This document shows positions 14,904-25,330 of a stretch of 64,000 nucleotides of DNA, in pieces. Position 1 is the first letter of the stretch. Each line of letters begins with the position of its first letter. The DNA is from Salinibacterium sp. ZJ70 (lineage in GTDB: Bacteria > Actinomycetota > Actinomycetes > Actinomycetales > Microbacteriaceae), in assembly GCF_011751865.2 (NCBI RefSeq), contig NZ_CP061770.1, positions 1,426,001-1,490,000 on the forward strand. Reading direction: 5' to 3'. The notes under the pieces are model-generated. The model was not told the DNA's origin, searched no databases, and saw nothing but the letters and a program-made list of their open reading frames with translations. A program made the position numbers and the translations under genes.

Positions 14904-15872
14904 TCACTCACCGGTACGCACGAGGGTTCGCGGCTCGGTGATGTCGAGGTGAGAATCGCGCACGGCGAAGAGCTGAGGATCCGTGTCGAGGACGACGCGG
15001 AGCGCGCCGACCCAGACCATCGCGCCGAGCACCACGTGGGCCGCCACGAGCAGCTCCGGGATGCCGATGAGCGACTGCACGACCCCGAGCGCCATCTGCG
15101 CGAGAAGCGCGACGAGGAAGAACCCGATGCGCGTGAGGGCGAGCTCGCCACCCGCCTCCGTGCGGAGGCGGAAGGCCAGCACGACGACGAATGCGAGCAC
15201 GAGGAACGCCGCGGCGCCGTGCACGATCGTGATCGTGATCCAGTCGAAGCCCATGCGCGGCACGTCGCTCGAATCGCCCGCGTGGGGCCCGGATCCGGTC
15301 ACGAGCGTGCCCGTGACGACGAGCACGAAGGTGGAGGCGAGGAGCGCCCATGAGAGCGCACGGGAGCCAGCCGAGGGGCGCGGACCGCGCCCGCCGGTCC
15401 AGCGCGCGCGGTGCCAGGTGAACGTCGCACAGGCGAGCAGGCCCATCGCGAGCAGGAAGTGCGTCGCGACCGTCCAGGGGTTCAGCTCGAGGAGCACCGT
15501 GATGCCGCCCGCGATGGCGTTCAGCACCACGAGCCAGAACATCGACCAGGCGAGGCGGGTGAGCATGCGGTCGCGCGGGTTCTGCAGGCGCGCGGCGACG
15601 ATCGCCCAGCCGACCGCGAAGATCAGCAGGAAGGTGACCATGCGGTTGCCGAACTCGATCGCGCCGTGGATGCCGAGCTCGGGTGTCGCGATGAGCGAAT
15701 CCGAGGTGCACAGCGGCCACGTGGGGCAGCCGAGCCCCGATCCGGTGACGCGCACCGTCACTCCCCCGAGAACGATGAGGATGCTCGTGACGAGCGCGGC
15801 GTTGGTTCCCCAGCGCAGCGCGCGGGTGCCGAGCGTCCAGCGTTCGGCGGCCCAGCCCAGAGGTGTTCGCAT
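14904..15872 (-). CDS. ctaA: Haem A synthase (COX15/CtaA)
   Basis: CtaA oxidises the C8 methyl of haem O to make haem A for aa3-type oxidase. The 322-aa protein has about eight membrane helices. The first extracytoplasmic loop has the cysteine pair Cys49 and Cys55 in SGLGCPTWPLC, followed by GIHGAIEFGNR with a conserved His near 69. Other haem-ligand histidines are in VATHFLLAMG, TIVHGAAAF and VAAHVVLG. The second loop pair of cysteines found in some family members is missing. ATG 15872 is used here; GTG 15878 two codons upstream is an alternative. It follows ctaB by 8 bases. Confidence 0.93.
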   Translation of the reverse strand: MRTPLGWAAERWTLGTRALRWGTNAALVTSILIVLGGVTVRVTGSGLGCPTWPLCTSDSLIATPELGIHGAIEFGNRMVTFLLIFAVGWAIVAARLQNPRDRMLTRLAWSMFWLVVLNAIAGGITVLLELNPWTVATHFLLAMGLLACATFTWHRARWTGGRGPRPSAGSRALSWALLASTFVLVVTGTLVTGSGPHAGDSSDVPRMGFDWITITIVHGAAAFLVLAFVVVLAFRLRTEAGGELALTRIGFFLVALLAQMALGVVQSLIGIPELLVAAHVVLGAMVWVGALRVVLDTDPQLFAVRDSHLDITEPRTLVRTGE

Positions 15873-15880
15873 GCCCACGA

Positions 15881-16867
15881 TCAGAGGGTGATGGGGATGT
15901 AGACGAGCGGGTCGATGCCGACCGCGAGGAACACGAGCGTGAGGTACGTGATGCTCGCGTGGAACACGCGCATCGGCTTGACCTCGCCGGGGCGGATGGC
16001 GGCCGCGTAGAGCCGGTGCGATTCGACGATGAACCAGAGGCCCGCAAGCCCCGCGAGGACCAGGTAGATCATGCCCATCGGTGCGAGCGGGATCACGAGC
16101 AGCGAGCACACGACCGTCGCCCACGCGTAGAGAACGACCTGCAACCCGACCGTCGAGCGCCCGCGCACGACCGCGAGCATCGGCACCTCGGCCGCCGCGT
16201 AGTCGTCCCGGAAGCGCATCGACAGCGGCCAGTAGTGCGGAGGCGTCCACAGGAACACGATGCCGAAGAGGATCACGGGGACCCACGACAGCGTGCCCGT
16301 CACAGCGGCCCAGCCGATCAGCACCGGCATGCAGCCGGCGACGCCGCCCCACACGATGTTCTGCGGGGTGCGGCGCTTCAGGATGAGCGAGTAGAGAACG
16401 ACGTACAGCAGGATCGCGGCGAGCGAGAGCGCCGCGGCGAGCGGGGTGGTGAACACCCAGAGGATCGCGATCGACAGGATGCCGATGATCCATCCGAAGA
16501 CGAGAGCCTCACGAGGCGACACCTCGCCCGTGACGAGGGGGCGGTTGCTCGTGCGCTTCATGACCGCGTCGATGTCGCGGTCGATGTAGCAGTTGAAGAC
16601 GCCAGCGCTGGCGGCGGAGAGGCTGCCGCCGATGAGCGTCGCGATCACGAGACCCAGGAAGTGCAGGTCGAGCTCGCCGCCTGCGGCGAGAACCATGACG
16701 GGTGCGGTGGTGACGAGGAGGAGCTCGATCACGCGGGGCTTGGTGAGCGCCACGTACGCCTTGATCTTGCGACCGAGCGTCATCGTGCCGACGGGCGCAG
16801 CAGAAACGGCGCCTTCAGGGGGAACGGTCGACTCCGCGACGGGGGCGCTCTGGGCGGAAGGGTGCAT
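15881..16867 (-). CDS. ctaB: Protohaem IX farnesyltransferase (haem O synthase)
   Basis: CtaB adds a farnesyl group to haem B, giving haem O for CtaA. The 328-aa UbiA-type prenyltransferase has about nine membrane helices. Its first Asp-rich motif is [15 protein letters not shown] (near residue 90), followed by [11 protein letters not shown], and its second conserved region includes [16 protein letters not shown] and [20 protein letters not shown] stands before ATG 16867 but only 2 bases away; GTG 16882 is the alternative start. It is divergent from tkt and upstream of ctaA, and the pair is the usual haem A operon. Confidence 0.93.
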   Translation of the reverse strand: MHPSAQSAPVAESTVPPEGAVSAAPVGTMTLGRKIKAYVALTKPRVIELLLVTTAPVMVLAAGGELDLHFLGLVIATLIGGSLSAASAGVFNCYIDRDIDAVMKRTSNRPLVTGEVSPREALVFGWIIGILSIAILWVFTTPLAAALSLAAILLYVVLYSLILKRRTPQNIVWGGVAGCMPVLIGWAAVTGTLSWVPVILFGIVFLWTPPHYWPLSMRFRDDYAAAEVPMLAVVRGRSTVGLQVVLYAWATVVCSLLVIPLAPMGMIYLVLAGLAGLWFIVESHRLYAAAIRPGEVKPMRVFHASITYLTLVFLAVGIDPLVYIPITL

Positions 16868-16894
16868 AGCTCCTCGGATCACTGGGCTCGCACA

Positions 16895-16967
16895 AGTCTA
16901 TGTCGCGCGATCCTGAAGTACCGCCGTGACGCGGGTTCCGGCGTCTGCATGGCTCACTCGCTATGCT
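16895..16967. promoter_or_regulatory. Divergent promoter region of ctaB and tkt
   Basis: TAGACT on the minus strand (16900-16895) lies 27 bases before ATG 16867 of ctaB and gives a leader of about 20 bases. TATGCT on the plus strand (16962-16967) is the best -10 box for tkt and gives a leader of about 140 bases. The rest of the 247-base gap holds no reading frame I can support. Confidence 0.4.
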
Positions 16968-17114
16968 CGGAGGTGCTCGCCGTCCGTGCGCGTGAACCTC
17001 ATCTTCTCCCCCGATGGTGCGGTCGTGCGCGGTGCGCCGTCGAAGTCCGATTCGGCGAGCGGACACCACCTCGGGGCGCCCAGACTGCCCCGCATCCGAA
17101 AGGTCGACATTTCA

Positions 17115-19211
17115 GTGGCAGCACTCAATTGGGACGCGCTTGACGACAAGGCCGTGGACACGGCCCGAGTTCTCGCGGCAGACGCCGTGGAGAAGGTCGG
17201 CAACGGCCACCCCGGAACGGCGATGAGCCTCGCGCCCGCCGCATACCTCCTGTTCCAGAAGGTCATGCGCCACGACCCGAGCGACACCCACTGGATCGGC
17301 CGGGACCGCTTCATCCTGTCCGCCGGACACAGCTCGCTCACGCAGTACGTGCAGCTCTACCTGGGCGGTTACGGACTCGAGCTCGACGACATCAAGTCGC
17401 TGCGCACGTGGGGCTCCAAGACCCCCGGCCACCCTGAGTACGGCCACACCGACGGCGTCGAGATCACGACCGGCCCGCTCGGCCAGGGCATCTCCTCCGC
17501 CGTCGGCTTCGCCTACGCGCAGCGCTTCGAGCGCGGCCTGTTCGACCCGGACGCCGCTGACCTCGCGAGCCCCTTCGACCACTTCACCTACGTCATCGCG
17601 GGCGACGGCGACCTGCAGGAGGGTGTGAGCGCCGAGGCATCGTCGCTCGCCGGCCACCAGCAGCTCGGCAACCTGATCGCCATCTACGACTCGAACAAGA
17701 TCTCGATCGAGGACGACACCGACATCGCGTTCACCGAGGATGTCGCCGCGCGCTACGAGGCGTACGGCTGGCAGGTGCTCACGGTCGACTGGAAGAAGTC
17801 GGGCGAGTACGTCGAGGACGTCCACGAGCTCTACGACGCGATCCTCGCCGCCCAGGCGGAGCGCGGCAAGCCGAGCCTCATCATCCTCAAGACGATCATC
17901 GGCTACCCGAGCCCCAAGAAGCAGAACACCGGAAAGATCCACGGCTCCGCTCTCGGTGCCGAGGAGCTCGCGGGCCTCAAGCAGGTGCTCGGCTTCGACC
18001 CCGAGAAGACCTTCGAGGTCGCGGATGAGGTCATCGCCCACACCCGCAAGGCCGTCGAACGCGGCCGGGCCATCCACGCCGAGTGGCAGAAGGGCTTCGA
18101 CGCCTGGGCCGCCGCCAACCCCGAGAAGAAGGCGCTCTTCGATCGGATCGAGTCGGGCGAGCTGCCCGCGGGGCTCGACGACGCGCTCCCCGTCTTCGAG
18201 GCGGGAACCGATGTCTCGACGCGCGCCGCATCCGGCAAGGTCCTCGGCGCCGTCGGCGCCGTCATGCCCGAGCTGTGGGGCGGATCGGCGGACCTCGCCG
18301 AGTCGAACCTGACCACCATCGCGGGCGCGCAGTCGTTCATCCCGTCGGAGTGGTCGACGCACGAGTGGACCGGCAACCCGTACGGCCGCACGCTCCACTT
18401 CGGCATCCGCGAGCACGCCATGGGCGCGATCATCAACGGCATCGTCCTGCACGGCAAGACGCGCGCCTACGGTGGCACGTTCCTCATCTTCAGCGACTAC
18501 ATGCGTCCGGCAGTCCGTCTCGCCGCGCTCATGAAGGTTCCGTCGATCTTCGTCTGGACGCACGACTCGGTCGCGCTCGGCGAGGACGGCCCCACTCACC
18601 AGCCGATCGAGCAGCTCACGACGCTGCGCGCCATCCCCGGTCTCGACATCGTCCGCCCCGCGGACGCCAACGAGGTCGCCTGGGCGTGGAAGACGATCCT
18701 CGAGCGTCGCGAGACCCCCGCGGGCATCGCGCTCAGCCGTCAGAACCTCCCCGTGTTCGCGCGCGGCGAGGGCGCTGCGGAGGGCGACACGCTCGCATCC
18801 GCCTCGAACGTCGCGCGCGGCGCGTACGTTCTCGCGGAGGCAGCCGGAGGCAACCCCGACGTCATCCTCATCGCGACGGGCTCCGAGGTGCAGTTCGCCC
18901 TCGAGGCGCGCGAGAACCTCCAGGCCGAAGGCATCGCGGCACGCGTCGTCTCGGTGCCGAGCCAGGAGTGGTTCGCCGAGCAGGACGCCGAGTACCGCGA
19001 GTCGGTCCTCCCCGCGGCGGTCACGGCCCGCGTCTCGGTCGAGGCCGGTCTCGCGCTCACCTGGGCGCCCTACCTCGGGGCGCACGGCCGCTCGGTCTCG
19101 ATCGAGCACTTCGGCGCCTCGGCCGACTACAAGACCCTCTACCGCGAGTTCGGAATCACCACCGAGGCAGTCGTCCAGGCCGCCAAGGACTCGATCGCCG
19201 CCGCCTCCTGA
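17115..19211 (+). CDS. tkt: Transketolase
   Basis: Transketolase (698 aa) moves two-carbon units between sugar phosphates in the non-oxidative pentose-phosphate pathway, using thiamine diphosphate. The cofactor motif GDGDLQEG lies near residue 160, ending at the [10 protein letters not shown] segment; the N-terminal domain has [13 protein letters not shown] and GHSSLTQY. The pyrimidine-domain motif is [15 protein letters not shown]. The frame is open upstream, but GTG 17115 with AAAGG 11 bases before it starts the conserved part. It opens the operon tkt-tal-pgi-zwf-opcA-pgl. Confidence 0.97.
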   Translation: MAALNWDALDDKAVDTARVLAADAVEKVGNGHPGTAMSLAPAAYLLFQKVMRHDPSDTHWIGRDRFILSAGHSSLTQYVQLYLGGYGLELDDIKSLRTWGSKTPGHPEYGHTDGVEITTGPLGQGISSAVGFAYAQRFERGLFDPDAADLASPFDHFTYVIAGDGDLQEGVSAEASSLAGHQQLGNLIAIYDSNKISIEDDTDIAFTEDVAARYEAYGWQVLTVDWKKSGEYVEDVHELYDAILAAQAERGKPSLIILKTIIGYPSPKKQNTGKIHGSALGAEELAGLKQVLGFDPEKTFEVADEVIAHTRKAVERGRAIHAEWQKGFDAWAAANPEKKALFDRIESGELPAGLDDALPVFEAGTDVSTRAASGKVLGAVGAVMPELWGGSADLAESNLTTIAGAQSFIPSEWSTHEWTGNPYGRTLHFGIREHAMGAIINGIVLHGKTRAYGGTFLIFSDYMRPAVRLAALMKVPSIFVWTHDSVALGEDGPTHQPIEQLTTLRAIPGLDIVRPADANEVAWAWKTILERRETPAGIALSRQNLPVFARGEGAAEGDTLASASNVARGAYVLAEAAGGNPDVILIATGSEVQFALEARENLQAEGIAARVVSVPSQEWFAEQDAEYRESVLPAAVTARVSVEAGLALTWAPYLGAHGRSVSIEHFGASADYKTLYREFGITTEAVVQAAKDSIAAAS

Positions 19212-19241
19212 GATCCGATACACGGAAGAAGATTCGAGAAC

Positions 19242-20360
19242 ATGACTGAGACCACCCCCACCCCCACCCAGCAGCTCTCCGACATCGGCGTCAGCATCTG
19301 GCTCGACGACCTGTCGCGCGAGCGCATCGCGTCGGGAGGGCTCGAGAAGCTCATCGCCGAACGCAACGTCGTCGGCGTCACCACCAACCCCACGATCTTC
19401 GCGTCCGCTCTCGCCAAGGGCGAGGCGTACGACGCGCAGGTCGCGAAGCTCGCCGCATCGGGCGCGACCGTCACCGAGGCCGTCTTCGACATCACCACGG
19501 ATGACGTGGCGTCGGCCTCCGACATCTTCCGCGGCATCTACGACGCCACGGGCGGAGTCGACGGTCGCGTGTCGATCGAGGTCGAGCCGGGCCTCGCGCG
19601 CGACGCCGCCGGTACGATCGCGCAGGCCAAGGAGCTGTGGGCCAAGCTCGACCGCCCCAACGCGATGATCAAGATCCCCGCGACCATCGAGGGCCTCGAG
19701 GCCATCACGGAGGTCATCGGTGCGGGCATCAGCGTCAACGTGACCCTCATCTTCAGCCTCGAGCGTCACCGCGCCGTCATCGACGCCTACCTCGCCGGAC
19801 TCGAGAAGGCGCAGGCCGCAGGCATCGACCTCTCGACCATCCACTCGGTCGCGTCGTTCTTCGTGTCGCGCGTCGACAGCGAGATCGACAAGCGTCTCGA
19901 GGCGATCGGCAGCGAGGAGGCTCTCGCGCTCAAGTCGAAGGCGGGCATCGCCAACGCGCAGCTCGCCTACGAGCTGTTCGAGAACGAATTCGCCACCGAG
20001 CGCGCACAGGCGCTTCTCGCCGCCGGCGCCCACAAGCAGCGTCCCCTCTGGGCGTCCACCGGCGTCAAGGACCCGTCGCTCCCCGACACGCTCTACGTGA
20101 CCGAGCTCGCCGTCGACGGCGTCGTCAACACGATGCCGGAGAAGACCCTCGAGGCCACGTTCGACCACGCGCCCCTGCACGGCGACGCCGTCACCGGCTC
20201 GTACGCCGAAGCGAAGGGCGTCCTCGAGGCGATCGCCGCGGTGGGCGTCGACTACGACGACGTCACCGCGCTCCTCGAGCGAGAGGGCGTCGAGAAGTTC
20301 ATCGTGTCGTGGAACGAACTCCTCGACACCGTGACCGCTGCGCTCGAGGCTGCGAAGTGA
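19242..20360 (+). CDS. tal: Transaldolase
   Basis: Transaldolase (372 aa) transfers a dihydroxyacetone unit from sedoheptulose-7-phosphate to glyceraldehyde-3-phosphate. The Schiff-base lysine is Lys144 in AMIKIPAT, the N-terminus has [13 protein letters not shown] (residues 45-57), and the middle has [19 protein letters not shown]. Its length fits the actinobacterial type 2 transaldolases. It is 30 bases after tkt with a weak purine-rich site, and its stop overlaps the pgi GTG by 4 bases. Confidence 0.97.
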   Translation: MTETTPTPTQQLSDIGVSIWLDDLSRERIASGGLEKLIAERNVVGVTTNPTIFASALAKGEAYDAQVAKLAASGATVTEAVFDITTDDVASASDIFRGIYDATGGVDGRVSIEVEPGLARDAAGTIAQAKELWAKLDRPNAMIKIPATIEGLEAITEVIGAGISVNVTLIFSLERHRAVIDAYLAGLEKAQAAGIDLSTIHSVASFFVSRVDSEIDKRLEAIGSEEALALKSKAGIANAQLAYELFENEFATERAQALLAAGAHKQRPLWASTGVKDPSLPDTLYVTELAVDGVVNTMPEKTLEATFDHAPLHGDAVTGSYAEAKGVLEAIAAVGVDYDDVTALLEREGVEKFIVSWNELLDTVTAALEAAK

Positions 20361-21958
20361 CGGTCACCATCGCGGCGACCGGTGCGGCGGCCGATGCCGT
20401 CGCACGCGTCGTGCCGCAGCTCGTGACGGACGGCGTCGCGGGGGCGATCACCGCCCAGGATCCGACCCTCTGGGGTCCCGAGGCAGAAGCCGAGTCGGCG
20501 ATCCGCCTCGGCTGGACCGAGGCTGTCGCGATCTCGCGTCCGCTCGTCGACGACATCATCGCGCTGCGCGACGCGCTCCGTGCGAAGGGCGTCGACCGCA
20601 TCGTGCTCGGCGGAATGGGCGGCTCCTCGCTCGCACCCGAGGTCATCACGCGCACGTTCGGCGTGCCGCTCGTCGTGCTCGATTCCACCGACCCCGAGCA
20701 GGTGCGCGGCGCGCTCGACGGCGATCTCACCCGCACGGCCGTCGTCGTCTCGTCGAAGTCCGGTTCGACCGTCGAGACCGACAGCCACAAGCGCATCTTC
20801 ACCGCCGCGTTCGAGCAGGCGGGGATCGACCCGACCGAGCGCATCGTCATCGTGACCGACCCTGGATCGCCGCTCGACCAGTCGGCACGCGCCGACGGCT
20901 TCCGCGTCTTCAACGCCGACCCCAACGTCGGCGGCCGCTACTCGGCGCTCACGGCCTTCGGACTCGTGCCGTCGGGCCTCGCAGGCGTCGACATCGCCGA
21001 GCTCCTCGATGAGGCCGAGGCGGTCTCGGTCGAGCTCGCACTCGACCAGCCGACGAACCCCGGACTCGTTCTGGGCGCCATCATCGCCGGCACGAAGCCC
21101 CTCAAGAACAAGCTCGGCATCGTCTCCGACGGCACCCACATCGTGGGCTTCGGCGACTGGGCGGAGCAGCTCATCGCAGAGTCGACCGGCAAGCACGGCA
21201 CCGGTGTGCTCCCCGTCGTCCTCGAGAAGGACGCCCCCGAGCTCTCGGCTGGACTCGAGGACCTCCAGGTGGTGCGCATCGTGCGCAATGCGCGCGCCAC
21301 CCACGAGGTGAACCCGGGCGAGGTGGAGATCGCCGGCACGCTCGGCGCGCAGCTCCTCGTCTGGGAGTACGCGACCGCTGTCGCGGGCCGCCTGCTCGGC
21401 ATCAACCCGTTCGACCAGCCCGACGTCGAGTCGGCGAAGACCGCCGCTCGTGCGCTCATCGACGACCTGCAGCCGCCCGCTGCGCCGCTCTTCACCGAGG
21501 GTGGGATCGCCGTGCGCGCCCAGCAGCTCGACCTCGCGGGTGTCGAGACGGTCGAGGGCGCCCTCGACGCGCTCCTCGCCGCCCTCCCGGCAGACGGCTA
21601 CATCTCGATCCAGGCCTACCTCGACCGCATCGCCTACCCGGAGCTCGAAGAGCTGCGCGCGGCGCTCGCTGCGCGCACCGGTCGCCCGGTGACCTTCGGT
21701 TGGGGCCCGCGATTCCTGCACTCGACCGGTCAGTTCCACAAGGGCGGTCCCGCGGTGGGCGTGTTCCTGCAGCTGCTCGGCGACAGCCCCGAGGATCTCG
21801 AGATCCCTGGCCGACCGTTCACCTTCGGTCAGCTCATCCAGGCACAGGCGGCAGGCGACGCGAATGTTCTCGCGGGTCTGGGCCGCCCCGTGCTGAGCCT
21901 CACGCTCGGCGACGTCCGCGCCGACGGCACCCGACTGCGCGAGCTCGCAACGCGATGA
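20357..21958 (+). CDS. pgi: Glucose-6-phosphate isomerase
   Basis: The 533-aa isomerase interconverts glucose-6-phosphate and fructose-6-phosphate. Sugar-isomerase (SIS) features are [12 protein letters not shown] near residue 92, [12 protein letters not shown] near 132, and a C-terminal [11 protein letters not shown] near 455. This is the Pgi form that in cyanobacteria and some actinobacteria is fused behind transaldolase as a bifunctional Tal-Pgi protein; here tal and pgi are separate but overlap by 4 bases (GTGA). It differs strongly from the E. coli Pgi type. Its stop overlaps the zwf ATG. Confidence 0.93.
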   Translation: MTVTIAATGAAADAVARVVPQLVTDGVAGAITAQDPTLWGPEAEAESAIRLGWTEAVAISRPLVDDIIALRDALRAKGVDRIVLGGMGGSSLAPEVITRTFGVPLVVLDSTDPEQVRGALDGDLTRTAVVVSSKSGSTVETDSHKRIFTAAFEQAGIDPTERIVIVTDPGSPLDQSARADGFRVFNADPNVGGRYSALTAFGLVPSGLAGVDIAELLDEAEAVSVELALDQPTNPGLVLGAIIAGTKPLKNKLGIVSDGTHIVGFGDWAEQLIAESTGKHGTGVLPVVLEKDAPELSAGLEDLQVVRIVRNARATHEVNPGEVEIAGTLGAQLLVWEYATAVAGRLLGINPFDQPDVESAKTAARALIDDLQPPAAPLFTEGGIAVRAQQLDLAGVETVEGALDALLAALPADGYISIQAYLDRIAYPELEELRAALAARTGRPVTFGWGPRFLHSTGQFHKGGPAVGVFLQLLGDSPEDLEIPGRPFTFGQLIQAQAAGDANVLAGLGRPVLSLTLGDVRADGTRLRELATR

Positions 21959-23496
21959 CCGTCGAGATCAGCGCGGGGAGCAACCCCCTCCGCGTGGCGG
22001 CGGACCGGCGACTCAACCGCATCGCCGGCCCGTCCAGCCTCGTGATCTTCGGCGTCACCGGGGATCTGTCGCGCAAGAAGCTCATGCCCGCGGTCTACGA
22101 CCTCGCGAACCGCGGCCTGCTGCCGCCGGGCTTCGCGCTCGTCGGCTTCGCGCGTCGCGAATGGGCCCACCAGGACTTCGAGAAGGAGGTGCACGACGCG
22201 GTCAAGAAGTACGCGCGCACCCCCTTCGACGAGGACGTGTGGCGTCAGCTCGCGCAGGGCATCCGCTTCGTGCAGGGCGAATTCGACGACGACTCGGCGT
22301 TCGACCGTCTCAAGGAGACCCTCGCCGAACTCGACGCGAACCGCGGCACGATGGGCAACCACGCCTTCTACCTGTCGATCCCGCCGAAGTCGTTCCCGCT
22401 CGTCACCGAGCAGCTGCGTCGTTCCGGTCTCGCCGAGCAGGTGGATGGCCGTTGGAGCCGCGTCGTCATCGAGAAGCCGTTCGGCCACAACCTGCAGACG
22501 GCGCGTGAGCTGAACGCGGTCGTCGAGTCCGTGTTCCCGCCCGACAGCGTGTTCCGCATCGACCACTACCTCGGCAAGGAGACGGTTCAGAACATCCTCG
22601 CGATCCGCTTCGCGAACCAGCTCTACGAACCCCTCTGGAACGCCAACCACGTCGACCACGTGCAGATCACGATGGCCGAGGACATCGGTGTCGGCGGTCG
22701 CGCCGGCTACTACGACGGCATCGGCGCGGCACGCGACGTCATTCAGAACCACCTCCTGCAGCTTCTCGCCCTCACGGCGATGGAGGAGCCGGTGTCCTTC
22801 GACGCGTCGCACCTGCGCGCCGAGAAGGAGAAGGTGCTCTCGGCGGTCAAGCTGCCCGAGGACCTGTCCACGGCGACTGCGCGCGGACAGTACTCGAGCG
22901 GATGGCAGGGCGGCGAGTACGTTCCCGGCTTCCTCGACGAGGACGGCATGAACCCGCAGTCGGTCACCGAGACCTACGCGGCGCTGAAGCTCGAGATCAA
23001 CACCCGCCGCTGGGCCGGTGTGCCGTTCTATCTGCGTGCGGGCAAGCGTCTCGGACGCCGTGTCACGGAGATCGCGGTCGTGTTCAAGCGCGCGCCGCAG
23101 TATCTGTTCGAGGAGTCGCAGACCTCCGCCCTCGGCCAGAACGCGCTCGTCATCCGCGTGCAGCCCGACGAGGGCGTCACGATCCGCTTCGGATCGAAGG
23201 TGCCAGGCGCCGGCATGCAGGTGCGCGATGTCACGATGGACTTCGGATACGGTCACGCCTTCACCGAGGCGAGCCCCGAGGCCTACGAGCGTCTCATCCT
23301 CGACGTGCTGCTCGGCGACCCGCCGCTCTTCCCCCGCCACGAGGAGGTCGAGCTCAGCTGGAAGATCCTCGACCCCATCGAGGAGTACTGGGAGAGCATC
23401 GGCGGCCCCCTTGAGCAGTACAAGCCCGGCACCTGGGGTCCCGCATCCGCCGACGAGCTGCTCGCTCGCGACGGACGCTCCTGGCGTCGACCCTGA
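21955..23496 (+). CDS. zwf: Glucose-6-phosphate 1-dehydrogenase
   Basis: Zwf (513 aa) oxidises glucose-6-phosphate with NADP+ in the first step of the oxidative pentose-phosphate pathway. The dinucleotide motif GVTGDLSRKK begins at residue 33, the substrate motif RIDHYLGKE starts at Arg201 with His204, and EKPFGHNLQTA lies near 175. The start ATG 21955 overlaps the pgi stop. In actinobacteria Zwf works with OpcA, encoded next, which is needed for its assembly or redox control. Confidence 0.97.
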   Translation: MTVEISAGSNPLRVAADRRLNRIAGPSSLVIFGVTGDLSRKKLMPAVYDLANRGLLPPGFALVGFARREWAHQDFEKEVHDAVKKYARTPFDEDVWRQLAQGIRFVQGEFDDDSAFDRLKETLAELDANRGTMGNHAFYLSIPPKSFPLVTEQLRRSGLAEQVDGRWSRVVIEKPFGHNLQTARELNAVVESVFPPDSVFRIDHYLGKETVQNILAIRFANQLYEPLWNANHVDHVQITMAEDIGVGGRAGYYDGIGAARDVIQNHLLQLLALTAMEEPVSFDASHLRAEKEKVLSAVKLPEDLSTATARGQYSSGWQGGEYVPGFLDEDGMNPQSVTETYAALKLEINTRRWAGVPFYLRAGKRLGRRVTEIAVVFKRAPQYLFEESQTSALGQNALVIRVQPDEGVTIRFGSKVPGAGMQVRDVTMDFGYGHAFTEASPEAYERLILDVLLGDPPLFPRHEEVELSWKILDPIEEYWESIGGPLEQYKPGTWGPASADELLARDGRSWRRP

Positions 23497-23513
23497 TCCG
23501 GAGAGAACCAGTC

Positions 23514-24470
23514 ATGATCGTCGATCTGCCCGACACCACGACGAGCGCGCTGTCCAAGGCGCTCGTCAAGATCCGCGAAGAGGGCGGCGCCGTCGCCCTC
23601 GGCCGCGTGCTCACCCTCGTCATCGCGACGCCCCTGGGCGAGGAGGAGGAGGTCATCGAGGCCGCCAATGACGCCTCGCGCGAGCACCCGATGCGCGTCA
23701 TCGTGCTCTCCCGCAACCGCGACCGCTCTGGCGAGGAGGCCCGTCTCGATGGGCAGATCCGCGTCGGCGGCGACGCGGGCGCGAGTGAGGTCATCGTGCT
23801 GCGCGTGTACGGCGCCGCCGCTTCGGATGAGGAAGGGCTCGTCACGAGCCTCCTGCTTCCCGACGCTCCGGTGGTCGTGTGGTGGCCGCGCACCGCTCCG
23901 GACTCCCCCGCTGACTCCGCGCTCGGCCGCATCGCGCAGCGCCGGATCACCGACGCGGGCACGCAGGACGACCCCGTGCGCACGCTCGTTGCGCTCGGCG
24001 ACCGCTACCGGCCGGGCGACACCGACTTCGCGTGGACCCGCCTCACGCTGTGGCGCGCGCAGCTCGCCGCTGTGCTCGACCAGCCCCCGTACAGCCCTGT
24101 CACCGCCGTGACCGTGCGCGGCGCGGCCGACTCCCCCTCGACCGAGCTGCTCGCGGCGTGGCTGTCTCTGCAGCTGCAGGTGCCGGTGACGCTCGAGGTC
24201 ACGGCCGACCGCGGTTCGAGCGGAATCCACGGCGTCACCCTCGAGCGTCCGACAGGCGCGATCGAGCTCGAGCGCAACGCGCCGGGCATTGCCACGCTGC
24301 AGCAGCCGGGCCAGCCGACGCACGACATCTCGCTTCCGCGCCGCAGCCTGCGCGACTGCCTTGCAGAGGAATTGCGTAGGCTCGACCCTGATGACCTCTA
24401 TGGTGAGGTGATTCAGAAGGGGCTGCCGCTGCTGGCCGCGGCGACCGGCGCCGGGACCGAAAGGAAGTGA
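23514..24470 (+). CDS. opcA: Glucose-6-phosphate dehydrogenase assembly protein OpcA
   Basis: OpcA (318 aa) is the partner needed for full activity of Zwf in cyanobacteria and actinobacteria. It starts MIVDLPDTTTSALSKALVKI, a typical N-terminus, and has the central conserved segment LLPDAPVVVWWPRTAPDSP near residue 120 and a C-terminal RSLRDCLAEELRRLDPDDLY. No membrane segment or cofactor motif is visible. GGAGAG precedes the ATG by about 9 bases. Its stop lies close to the pgl start. Confidence 0.95.
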   Translation: MIVDLPDTTTSALSKALVKIREEGGAVALGRVLTLVIATPLGEEEEVIEAANDASREHPMRVIVLSRNRDRSGEEARLDGQIRVGGDAGASEVIVLRVYGAAASDEEGLVTSLLLPDAPVVVWWPRTAPDSPADSALGRIAQRRITDAGTQDDPVRTLVALGDRYRPGDTDFAWTRLTLWRAQLAAVLDQPPYSPVTAVTVRGAADSPSTELLAAWLSLQLQVPVTLEVTADRGSSGIHGVTLERPTGAIELERNAPGIATLQQPGQPTHDISLPRRSLRDCLAEELRRLDPDDLYGEVIQKGLPLLAAATGAGTERK

Positions 24471-24472
24471 CC

Positions 24473-25270
24473 GTGACCCAGCGTCGCGTCCGGGTATACG
24501 AGGACAAGCCCACCCTCGCCACCGCCGTTGCGGCGCGCTTCATCAAGCGCATCCGCAAGGTGCTGGAAGCGAAGGGTCATGCGCATGTGGTCCTCACGGG
24601 CGGCACGATGGGCGAGGCCGTTCTCACCGCGGTCCGCGAGTCGGATGACCGCGAGCGCATCGACTGGTCGCGCGTCACCTTCTGGTGGGGCGACGAGCGC
24701 TACCTCCCGAGCGGCGACGCTGACCGCAACGAGACGCAGGCACGCCGCGCACTGCTCGACGCGCTCAGCCTCGACCCCTCGCAGATCAAGGCGTTCCCTG
24801 CGCTCGGCGAACACGAGAGCATCGAGGCGGCCGCATCCGCATACGCCGCAGAGCTCGCGGCGGCAGCCCCAGAGGGCGCGACGCATCCCGTCTTCGACGT
24901 GACGTTCCTCGGCGTCGGACCCGACGGCCACGTCGCGTCGCTCTTCCCCGATCACGATGCGGTGCGCGACACCACGAGCATCGTGCTCGCTGAGACCAAC
25001 TCCCCGAAGCCCCCGCCCGCGCGCCTCACACTCACGCTGGGGGTGCTCAACAGCTCGGAGCGCATCTGGCTGGTGATGGCGGGCGCCGACAAGGCAGGCG
25101 CACTCGGACTCACGCTCGCCGACGCGAACCCCCACGACGTCCCCGCTGCTGGCGTCGAGGGCCGCAAGCGCACCGTCTTCTTCGTCGACCGTGACGCGGC
25201 ATCCGAGGTTCCGGAGAACCTGCTCGTTCGCGAACGCTTCTGGACGGCTGCGCACGACGTGCAGAGCTGA
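24473..25270 (+). CDS. pgl: 6-phosphogluconolactonase
   Basis: Pgl (265 aa from GTG 24473) hydrolyses 6-phosphogluconolactone. The family motifs are LTGGTMGEAV near residue 38, FWWGDERYLPSGDADRNE near 65, and the catalytic region LGVGPDGHVASLFPDH near 145. GTG 24473 is preferred over GTG 24467 because AAAGGAA then lies at a usable distance. It ends the pentose-phosphate operon at a strong terminator. Confidence 0.95.
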   Translation: MTQRRVRVYEDKPTLATAVAARFIKRIRKVLEAKGHAHVVLTGGTMGEAVLTAVRESDDRERIDWSRVTFWWGDERYLPSGDADRNETQARRALLDALSLDPSQIKAFPALGEHESIEAAASAYAAELAAAAPEGATHPVFDVTFLGVGPDGHVASLFPDHDAVRDTTSIVLAETNSPKPPPARLTLTLGVLNSSERIWLVMAGADKAGALGLTLADANPHDVPAAGVEGRKRTVFFVDRDAASEVPENLLVRERFWTAAHDVQS

Positions 25271-25277
25271 CCCCACG

Positions 25278-25320
25278 TACGACGAAGGCCCCGCCTGAAT
25301 CAGGCGGGGCCTTCGTCGTA
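25278..25320. terminator. Strong bidirectional terminator between pgl and rbpA
   Basis: The arms 25278-25298 and 25300-25320 are perfectly complementary over 21 bp around a single central A (real loop probably GAATC). The core is GGCCCCGCC/GGCGGGGCC. The A/T-containing outer part gives short T runs in both directions. It separates the plus-strand PPP operon from the minus-strand glycolytic genes. Confidence 0.9.
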
Positions 25321-25330
25321 TCCGAATCGA

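Noticed and set aside
16868..16882. GTG 16882 as the ctaB start
   Set aside because: It has no ribosome-binding site and lies 12 bases from the TAGACT box; ATG 16867 with GAGGAG is the weaker-spaced but better candidate. Kept as an alternative.
17112..20180. A 1022-codon minus-strand open frame opposite tkt and tal
   Set aside because: Long antisense frames are expected in GC-rich genes; tkt and tal on the plus strand carry all family motifs.
25278..25320. The long perfect palindrome as an attachment or recombination site
   Set aside because: It sits between two convergent operons with a GC core and A/T ends, which is fully explained as a bidirectional terminator.
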